DNA of 64,000 nucleotides from Zantedeschia hybrid cultivar (taxonomy: Eukaryota > Streptophyta > Magnoliopsida > Alismatales > Araceae): NCBI GenBank assembly GCA_030544215.1, contig JARZZO010000003.1:22887879-22951878 (forward strand), written 5' to 3'. Below are positions 56,298 through 64,000 of the stretch, in pieces (position 1 is the stretch's first letter; every line of letters begins with the position of its first letter). Position numbers and translations under genes: made by a program. The notes beneath the pieces were generated by a model that saw only the letters and a list, made by a program, of their open reading frames with translations, was not told the DNA's origin and made no database searches.

Positions 56298-56315
56298 GTC
56301 GCACCGTGATTGCCA
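56298..56315 (-). other. Tat M primer-binding site, tRNA-Arg-like
   Basis: Minus strand TGGCAATCACGGTGCGAC, six bases from the LTR. Equivalent to 23573-23590 with two changes, consistent with decay. Confidence 0.68.
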
Positions 56316-56321
56316 AAAAGC

Positions 56322-57596
56322 TGTAGGTGCTCAAATTGTGTGTGCTATTATCATGATATCATGTGTTGTATAATTAACAAATCTAATCTAAATCGTAATC
56401 GCCAGAAACCGATGGTTTCAAAAGAAAAGTTGATTGCTTACTAATCTTGTGATTTGGGAGATTGGGTTCCTTTGTTCCTCTCTTTCGGCTGGCCGAAAAA
56501 GAAGAGCATTTCTTTTTGTTTACTCTTGTTTTGTTTTTTATTTGCTCATTTTACTTTTCCCCAAACTTTTCTTCAATCCTTCAAACCTTGCAAAAGAATC
56601 AAACAAAGAAAGGAAAGAAAACATATTAGAGCTATGATAGTATAGTAACTATTCTAAATATTAATATATACATGCAACTAAACTAAAATCACTCACTTTT
56701 ATGGTTTTCTTTTAAACCCCTATTATGGACATGGGTTTGGAAAAGATGAAGTGTGTGTGTGTGATGGAGTGACATGATGAAAATCTATATGAAAATAGTG
56801 GTAAAAACTATATGAAATTAACAAAGAAACAATGAAAAACTAAAGAAAATGATGGTTGGTTGTCCCCTTCATAGCCTTGGTCTTATTAAGCTTCAATGAA
56901 GGAAAAGAATGAAGGAGGAAGAAGCTCTTCTTGCTATCCACATTTTCTATAATAGAGGAATCCTTTTCACCTTGATTTGAACTCCAAAACACCAATAGCC
57001 AACTGTTTTCAAAGGTCCAAAGGGTGTTGTATATATAGAGGCCTCAATTAGGCTTATTTGGCCTTCAAAAGGGCTCTCCTGCGCTCGGACTTGCCTTGGA
57101 AAAACATGAAGGGAGTTGGAAACCCTTCCAACCTCTCGAACTGGATTATCTCGGCCAAATCATACTTATCAAGAAAGTATTTGAAACGCGTCGCAATCAA
57201 GAGACACCATTTAGCTAATTAGGAGAGGCCAATATAGAAAGAAATTCGCGAAGGAAACTGGAAAACATTAGGAAAGGTAAAAGGCGTTGACCATGGTAGT
57301 CGTGATTTATATAATTAGGAAACTAATTTGAATTTTAAATTCAGAAATCCAGACGAATTAGACCTATGCAGCGTCGTCCATGGTCGACGTCATTCAGTTA
57401 AATCTATATGAATTTAGCAATTTTAATTCCGAACTGATTTCTGCTAGAAATATAAATGGTGTCGGTTGACGTTAATAAATGAATTTTGACAAAAATAAAT
57501 AAAAATTAATTAATGATTAAATATCAGACCATTCTGGGGCATTATAATTGTGACATGAAATTTACTCAATATGAGGTCAAAATTAGCATGTCTACA
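56322..57596 (-). mobile_element. Tat M 5' LTR
   Basis: 1,275 bp. On the minus strand it starts TGTAGACATGC (57596) and ends GAGCACCTACA (56322). It diverges from the P LTR over much of its U3-like part, so P and M are different elements. Palindromes lie at 57183-57213, 57279-57310, 57368-57398 and 57453-57475. On the minus strand CTATATATAC near 57030-57042 is the likely TATA box. The right flank is ACGTT, inside the integrase of X. Confidence 0.88.
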
Positions 57597-58593
57597 ACGT
57601 TACTAGGAAAAGCATCTTTTATAATATAAGGTCCTTCCCAATTGGGTTGGAGTTTAGAACATGGACCACCAGGTTTTACAAAAATTCTTTTGACTACCAT
57701 TTCACCGAGTTTGAATTTGCGTTCAATAACTTTCTTTTGATAAAAACGTGCTAACCTATTTTGATATATTAGTGAATGATTTGCTTTTGACCATCTTTTC
57801 TCGTCTAAGAGTTCCAAATGAGCGAGGAGTGCAGAACGATGCTCATCAAGGGAAAACTCCTTGTTCAATTGTACTCTTAGTGATGGGATGAGGACTTCGT
57901 ATGGAACTACCGCCTCCATTTCGAACGTTAAGGAATATGGAGTTTGCCCAGTGGGTGTATGGATTGAAGTTCGATAGGCCCATAAAGCCTCAATTAGTTT
58001 CTCTGGCCAGTTTATGTATCGATTAGATGCACACGTTTTCTTGATGATTTTTATCAAAGTCTTATTGATGTCTCTGCTTGGCCATTGTCTTGTGGATAAT
58101 AAGGAGATGAATGATGCAATGCAATTTTATACTTGTTGCAGAGGTCCTTCAACTCTTGTAATATGAACTATGGTCCATTGTCGGTGACGATGGTGCCTGG
58201 AATCCCAAACCTTGTGATGATATTCCTCATGATGAACTTGCAAACTATTGATGCTTTGACTCCTGTGTAAGCTTCGGCTTCTGTCCACTTGGTGAAGTAC
58301 TCCGTCGCAGTAAGGATGAAAGATTTTTGCTTGATCGAGGAATTGGGATCACCAAGAGGTCCAATGATGTCAAATGCCCATATAGAGAAAGGCTATGGGG
58401 AGGAAATAGGATGGAGTGAAGATGCAGAAAAATGAATCTTATCGACATGAAGTTGACACTTAGCACACCTACGGAGATATCCTACACAATCTTCTTCCAT
58501 GGTTGGCCAATAATATCCTTGTCTAAAGATTTTCTTTAATAACATTTGTCCATTAACATGGCTACCAGAAACTCCAGCATGATCTCCTTCCAT
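57597..58593 (-). pseudogene. Tat X integrase
   Basis: The N-terminal zinc-binding part (58393-58593) shows HAGVSGSHVNGQ then CVGYLRRCAKC, an HHCC arrangement. The core (about 58060-58390) in the broken frame retains FDIIGPLGDP (Asp), VTDNGPW (Asp) and DNGQAE (Glu). The C-terminal part (57597-58057) has NWPEKLIEALWAYRTSIHTP, TGQTPYSLTFEMEAVVPYEV and QPNWEGPYIIKDAF, where the LTR of M cuts it. Several stops. Its continuation on the far side of the P/M block should be the antisense PMD gene of the same element. Confidence 0.85.
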
Positions 58594-58623
58594 GATCTTC
58601 CAAAGCTCATCTTCATCTAAACA

Positions 58624-59391
58624 TCATAGAAGAACACCATCAAATCCACGTTTATATAACTCCCCCCCAACTAGGACGTATCTCTGAGCAGTTCTCCTGA
58701 TAGCCCTCTTTTCCTCAGTTGTGGCTTCTTCAAGGTAACTCTGATCTTCACAATATTTGGCAATTTCATAAAACCATGGTTTCTCTTCATCTTCCATCTC
58801 TTTTTGTAGCTCCAATAGTATAATTTCTCTCTTCTCCACAATATCTCCATCTCTAACCTTCTTCAGCAACTTCTCCTTAATCCTAAGAAAGTAAGGGTCC
58901 TCTACAGTAGGAGAGAGACACCTATGGATGATGATTGATTCAAAGTGTTTACTGATTGGGACATTCAGAGATGATGCAAGAGAAGGTAGAGTGTCAGCTA
59001 AGATGTTCTGATTCTGAGGAACATGGACGAAGATCAGTTTGGTAAAAAGCTTGGCATAGGCTGAGGTGAGTTCCTAATAAGGCTTGAGTTTGGGATCAAT
59101 GGTGCGATATTTGGTGAGCACTTGGAGAAGGATAAGCTGACTATCACCTACAATCTGTAGCTTGGTGTCACCATGGAGATGAGCGGCGTCGAGGCCGGCA
59201 AGAAGAGTCTCATATTCAAGTATGTTGTTGGTAAAATGAAAGGCAAGCTGAAAGGCTTGAGGAATGGTGACACCTTCAGGTGATAGGTGAACAATGCCGA
59301 TACCCTTACCATGAGAGTTCAAAGCTCCATCAAAATGCAGAGTCCACATATTGTCTTTGATTTTGTTAATGGACATCAGTTCCTCATCCAA
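58624..59391 (-). pseudogene. Tat X archaeal-type RNase H and connection to integrase
   Basis: RNase H at about 59000-59391: MWTLHFDGALNSHGKGIGIV (Asp), NNILEYETLLAGLDAAH (Glu), LQIVGDSQLI (Asp), and near 58985 NILADTL (Asp). A stop occurs after KLKPY at 59074. The connecting region (58624-58869) has EDEEKPWFYEIAKYCEDQSY and KRGFDGVLL and aligns with element P. Confidence 0.85.
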
Positions 59392-60727
59392 AAACTATGA
59401 TCGGACTGGATCAAATATGGGAAGAGGGTGATGAGCAAGGTATTCTGCTATAGCATAGCCTTTGATTGCCTTTTGCTGATTGTAGATGATGTTGAATTGG
59501 GATAGAAATCTCTGCCAACGTGCTAGTCAATCTGTAAGGACAGATTTCTCGAGAAGGAATTTAATTGGATTCATCTTACCAATGAGATGGACTTCATGGG
59601 CCAGGAAATAATGGTTCAGTTTCTGAACTACCTATACCAATGCAGCACATGTTTTCTCCATCGCCGTATACCTTTGTTCAGTAGGGTTGAGAAGTTTAGA
59701 GAGATAATAGACTGCCCTCTCCTATCCTTCGTCATCCTCTTGTGCTAGGACAACCCCCACTGAAATGTAGAGAATTAAATGTTCACCTGAAGATGGTGGT
59801 CTCATAACAGGAGGACTTGCAAGATACTTCTTCAATCCATCAAATGCCTCCTGACACTTATCGTCCCAATCGAATTTGACTCCCGACTTAGTAAGCTCGT
59901 AAAATGGCTTACACCTTTGTGAATGCAGGGAGACAAAACGGCGAATAAACTGCAACCTCCCAGTTAATCCTCTCAACCCTTTTAAGTTCTTGGGAGGTAG
60001 CAGTTCAATGATGGCTTTAGCCTTGTTGGGATCGAACTCAATGCCCCGTTTGTTGATGATAAATCCTAACAACTTCCCTGATGAGACACCAAATACACAT
60101 TTCTTTGGATTCATCTTTAGTTGGTTCTCTCTTGATCTTTCCAAAACCTTTGCCAGAACTTCAGCATGCTCAACTTTTGTCTTAGACTTAACCAGAAGGT
60201 CATCCACATACACTTCCAAATCTATATGCATCATGTCATGGAATATAGCCATCAATGCTCTTCGGTAGGTGGCTCCAGCATTCTTTCCCAAATGGCATGA
60301 CGACATAATAGTATGTTCCCCATGGAGTAGTAAATAATGTTTTCTCCTAATCATCTTCTGCCAATTTAATTTGATTATATCCTGAAAAGCCATCTATGAA
60401 TGATAGAGTCTCGAATCCAGCTGTGTTATCAATCAACACATCTATGTGAGGCAGTGGAAAATCATCTTTAGGACATGCTCGGTTCAGATCTCGAAAGGCA
60501 ATACAGATCCTGGCTTTTCCATCCTTCTTTATAACCAGGACTATACTAGCCACCAATTGCGGATAGAGGACAATTCTAACAAATTTGGCTTTATGTAACT
60601 TATCGACCTCTTCCTTCATCTTCAAAGCCATCTGTAGGTGGAATTGCCTTAATTTATGTTTCATCGGGCTAGCTCCAACTTTTAAGGTCAATCGGTGTTC
60701 CACTAGAGAAGAATCTAGCTCTGGCAT
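59392..60727 (-). pseudogene. Tat X reverse transcriptase and first RNase H
   Basis: 60347-60727 has KDGKARICIAFRDLNRACPK (expected IDFRDL reads IAFRDL, loss of an Asp) and FETLSFIDGFSGYNQIKL. After a stop, 59722-60393 has MPFG-type sequence, then EVYVDDLLVKSKTKVEHAEV with YVDD intact near 60199-60210, and the connection domain. The first RNase H (59392-59720) is more broken than in P. Confidence 0.87.
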
Positions 60728-61856
60728 ATCTTCCTAGCTCTAGGCGAAAGTGTCCTTATAATCTCTAAGAATTCGAACCAATGCTTCTCCATCTAATTTT
60801 GAAAGATTTTGACTAATGAGGACTATCCTAGGTTCTTCTTCAGTTCCTAGATTGACTTCCTTAGTCGGTTCTTCTACAGCAACTGAGGGTTCATCAAATC
60901 TCTTCACCCCACTGGCATGTGCCTCAGTTGTGTCCTCCTCTCTTCTTCTTCTGTAATGACTGGGTCCTTTTCATATACCCGTTCATACACTCCGTACCCA
61001 TCATCGACCAACTCATCTACCTCATAAACTTCTGACAACTAGATATGATTCTCTAACAAGTGAGGAATTTGATAGACTGTAAAGCACTTAGAAGCTAACT
61101 TTTGGGGATATCTATTTGGTATTTGCGTACCCTTAGATTTCCTAGACTTCCTAATCTGACTAACTTCATTAGACTCCCTAACTTCATTAAACTGCCTACC
61201 ACTAGACTAACTATTCTGACCTTAAGAGGACGAAGAAGGATAAAAATCATTTGATACATGAGGAATTATAGGGGAATCCTCCCAAGATAAGGGACAGAGC
61301 AGATATAAAAGAGAGTCCTGCCTGAATGACCCACGCAATGGAGTAGATTCGGCTAGATAGTAGGATATCTCCTCAATGAGGATTTGTGAGGAAGAAGTTG
61401 CAAAATTAGCATTTTTTTTTGGCCAATTTTAATGTTTAACATGAAACATGAATGAATTTGGAAATGAGAAGCGTGGGATGCAGAGAACAACGCCATTGCC
61501 TAAGGATTAGGGGGATCATATAGCAATATGTCCCATATCAGGTCATGGATCCTCTCTAGGTTGAGAGGAATCCGAGGTAGAAGATCTCAAGGAGACAGGG
61601 TGATGATAATGAGTGGCGCCCGGGGTATATCTTCAGCAATGACCCTCGACCAATTTAGGGTCAAAAGCAGAGTGCAAAACAAAGTGTGGAGAGTGAAGAC
61701 ATGAGAGGGGTTAGTGGCCCTCCAGACCTGATCAGTTATTAAACTAGTTTCATATGGGTCATCTGGCTCCCCTTCATCAGTTTCCTTACTCAGGAGAATC
61801 CTTTTTTCGAAAATGGCATCAGGCCCTTCTCTCAGCTCATCAATCAGTGGCAGCCA
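60728..61856 (-). pseudogene. Tat X linker between protease and RT, with A9 run
   Basis: Degenerate but alignable to P 28640-29750: RVITEDIP-like, IHSCFM (near 61455), A9 on the minus strand at 61412-61420, SSQILIEE (near 61375), LVDDGYGVYERVYEKDPV (near 60990), and the acidic AYASGVKRFDEPS-like block. Multiple stops. The frame shifts by -1 at the A run, as in P and M. Confidence 0.65.
61412..61420 (-). promoter_or_regulatory. Candidate -1 frameshift site in Tat X (A9)
   Basis: Minus-strand A9 followed by T. The upstream frame gives IHSCFMLNIKIGQ and the downstream conserved frame gives ANFATSSSQILIEE, offset by -1. Confidence 0.45.
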
Positions 61857-62923
61857 CTAAGGCTCAGATGGGTGTAGGAACAGTCTGTTCAATGCTATAT
61901 ATAGATCCCAGGTCTCAAACCATCGGTACCACTCATATTCAGGATCATGGAACTTCCTCCTTTCCATCGACAGCAGAGCCTCCAAGGATTTGTATGTCAA
62001 CAACGGCATGCACTGTCTGGCCACTTCTCTTCCATAAATGTCATGCATATCAAAGTTGGAAGTTATTATCACAGTGTTATCATTATCATGCCGGATCACG
62101 GGCCCTTTAACAAAATGTGTGGATAGGGTCCAAGTCAAGGGATCCTAGTTTTCCTTACACAGTGTAACCATTGTCTTCCATATCTTGTGGCCATCTTCTT
62201 CCTCTTGCTGCTGGACAATTGTGTGTCTTACTATCTCTGGCTTGTAACCCAGGCCATTCCAAGGTATCCTTTTGTCATCTTTCACTGGTTTAATTCTGTC
62301 CTATAGCTGTGTGCCCAGACCTTTACCGGGTTGATATCCAATTTTCATCATGATATTCCAACCAGGGGTACTCATGGACTTCCCCCTCTTCACGGTATCA
62401 ATTGGATAGGATGAAGGAATGGTGTATTTCAGTGGGTCAGCCGGTGGTAAGTAAGTCTGTAGCATGGACAGGATGGGTTGTTGAGCAGATGGAGAGACTG
62501 GAACTAGATTTATATTTAAAGAGTGAGCAACAGCAAGAATAGGCTTACTCGTGACCTTGATGACTCGTCCTTTGAAAGAAAATTTAAGGCACTGATGGTT
62601 TGTCGACGGTATATCCTTGAGTAGCTTAATGTAATGATGGCCAAGTATCCCTTTCAGTGAAGAGTCAATCTCCAAAATGTGGAATTCAACTTCGGCATGA
62701 CAGACTGGTCCCAATTCAACCTTCAAATATACCATTCCCAGAGGGGAATGGGTGGAGTTGTCAGAAGCAGTGACAGAGATGGGGGAAGGTAACCATTTTT
62801 CTTTAGGTATACCATAGAATTCTAGTGTTTTTGGAGGTAACACATTGATGGACGCTCCTGTGTCTACCAGACATGCATCCACGGCTTTTCTACAGATGTT
62901 AACAGTTATGCTTAAAGGCATAC
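61857..62923 (-). pseudogene. Tat X protease and G-patch-like segment
   Basis: Protease at 62301-62921: VDACLVDTGASINVLPPKTL with intact DTG, SPLGMVYLKVELGPVCHAEV, ILGHHYIKLL (usually ILGRPYI). Then near 62305-62390 STPGWNIMMKIGYQPGKGLG, a G-patch-like segment. A stop follows, then 61857-62138 with WTLSTHFVKGPVIRHDNDN and EYEWYRWFETWDLYIALNRL. The upstream part of the gene (gag) is beyond the Athila LTR that starts at 62924. Confidence 0.85.
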
Positions 62924-64000
62924 TGATAAAGTGTTAAATTGGTCATTTAAGGGCAACCATATGGATCATACTCATGTTTTTATCTGCAAAATAGCATGAA
63001 ATGATAGATAATTGTGTAACAAGTCCAACAGTATCAATTTCATCAAATTCTGACTTAAAAACATCGTCATTTCATGTGATCAAAGGAGTATAGCGCATTT
63101 GCGGTTTTTCGACAAAACCGAGACGAAATGAATAAATATGATGATATTTTTATGATAATGCGCTAAATTAGATTTATTTGATGTGAACAGGACATGCCGA
63201 TGATGCAGTGCAACTGGTGGAGTTTCTGGAAATTTTGGGGAGGTCCGGTGTGCGGATTTCAACTAAAACAGGGGTAAAAATACAAATTGACTCCTTCTTT
63301 CACTGGAGTTTCCTAAAACCCACTATTTCCCTCCGTCTCTCCGATTTCCTAAACACATCCCTTCCTTTATTTTAAAAACTCTCTCTCTCTTCTCGTTTTA
63401 GAAAGTCGAATCCTATTTCTTTTCCAATTTCCTTTTCCGAATCCTGTCCCTTCTCCAAGTCTCCCACATATCCTCCTCCTTTTCCAACTCAAACCCAGCA
63501 GCCTCTCCTCCTCCTCCTTTCTATAAATTCCCACAACTTCCTCTCTCCCAAGGGGGCTCCCTCTCTATTTTCCCGTTTTTCTCCGTAGCTTCCCGTAGCC
63601 TCCCTCTCTCCGGTGTTCACTTTCTCTCCCTCTGTTTTCTCCCTCTCTCGTTTTTGTTCCCAGCACTCTCTCTTTCTCTTCTCTTTCTCCCTCGGTTTCT
63701 CTTGTTCTCTCTCTCTTCTAAACCCAGTCCATAGCTCTTCCTCTGTTCTCTTCTCTCTCGGTTCCTCTCCTTCTCTCAACGCACTGCCAGCAGCTGCTCG
63801 TGCAGCATCGCCCCAGTTGCATCCCAGCACCGCACCAGCGCGTCCACCCTGCTTCCACGAGCAGCTCCTTCCTCCAACGCAGCACCAGGCTGCCTCCTCC
63901 ACGCAGACGCAGCAAAGCAACACCAACAGCAGCAGCTGTCCAAGCTTTCTCCACAACCTGCAGCAACTCCAGCATTCCTCCTTCCTCCAAGCATCCTCCA
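62924..64000 (+). mobile_element. Athila-type LTR, 5' portion, cut by window edge
   Basis: Starts TGATAAAGTGTTAAATTGG, matching the LTR starts of the 4603-16271 element read on its sense strand, then follows the same order: AT-rich start, polypyrimidine part (63300-63780), then GCA-rich part. The left flank is CATAC in the protease of Tat X. It is clearly diverged from the complete Athila. Its far end is outside the window, so 5' LTR or solo LTR cannot be decided. Reverse-strand frames of Glu/Arg-rich type are compositional. Confidence 0.85.
63523..63529 (+). promoter_or_regulatory. TATA box of right-edge Athila LTR
   Basis: TATAAAT lies within CT-rich DNA about 600 bp into the LTR. The matching place in the other Athila LTRs reads TTTAAAAAG, so their promoter may be weakened. 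Confidence 0.55.

Overview
The window is transposable-element DNA from a land plant, almost certainly an angiosperm with a repeat-rich genome. I find no host gene, tRNA, rRNA or CRISPR array. Nearly everything is a nest of LTR retrotransposons: Ty3/gypsy of the Athila type (tRNA-Asp primer site, protease motif DLGAS, FIDD polymerase motif), Ty3/gypsy of the Tat type (tRNA-Arg-like primer site, two RNase H domains in tandem, plant-type integrase) and decayed Ty1/copia (initiator-Met primer site). All clade calls come from motifs read by eye.

Layout and inferred order of events. (1) 1-1334 is the end of an Athila LTR cut by the window edge. (2) 1485-3681 is the oldest Tat remnant (Y): a DUF7745-like pseudogene and the first exon of a plant-mobile-domain (PMD) gene. 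(3) A second Tat element (X, minus strand) inserted into that exon. Its 3' LTR is 3682-4602 plus 16277-16624. It carries, antisense to its own gag-pol, a DUF7745-like gene (17975-19312) and a spliced PMD gene (20387-22265). Its integrase, RNases H, reverse transcriptase and protease lie at 57597-62923. (4) A complete 11.7 kb Athila element (4603-16271, minus, TSD ATAAA) sits inside the LTR of X. (5) Two further Tat elements, P (plus, from 22266) and M (minus, from 57596), are fused head to head at 31975-31977, so 22266-57596 is bounded by two inverted LTRs. (6) Two copia elements, A (33528-42775, plus, TSD TCACT) and B (45205-54137, minus, TSD TGGCG), inserted into M. (7) Another Athila LTR (62924 to the window end) cuts the protease region of X.

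Three things do not look routine. First, the Tat non-coding DNA (LTRs, leaders and spacers around the antisense genes) holds about 36 dispersed imperfect palindromes with a GCGTC/GACGC core. I saw none in Athila or copia, so they could be target sites for a protein such as the antisense DUF7745 or PMD product. Second, both copia elements share the same dead reverse transcriptase yet have good LTR pairs and target-site duplications. Their internal DNA is packed with short perfect hairpins, most with a 3-nt loop of the form NTG, including an array of about 24 in 1 kb. Third, all three Tat copies have a homopolymer A run exactly where the protease-side and RT-side reading frames are offset by -1, as expected for programmed frameshifting.

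All coding regions are broken by stops, frameshifts or insertions, so they are annotated as pseudogenes. Coordinates of LTR ends, TSDs, primer sites and hairpins were counted directly. Domain limits inside decayed genes are approximate.
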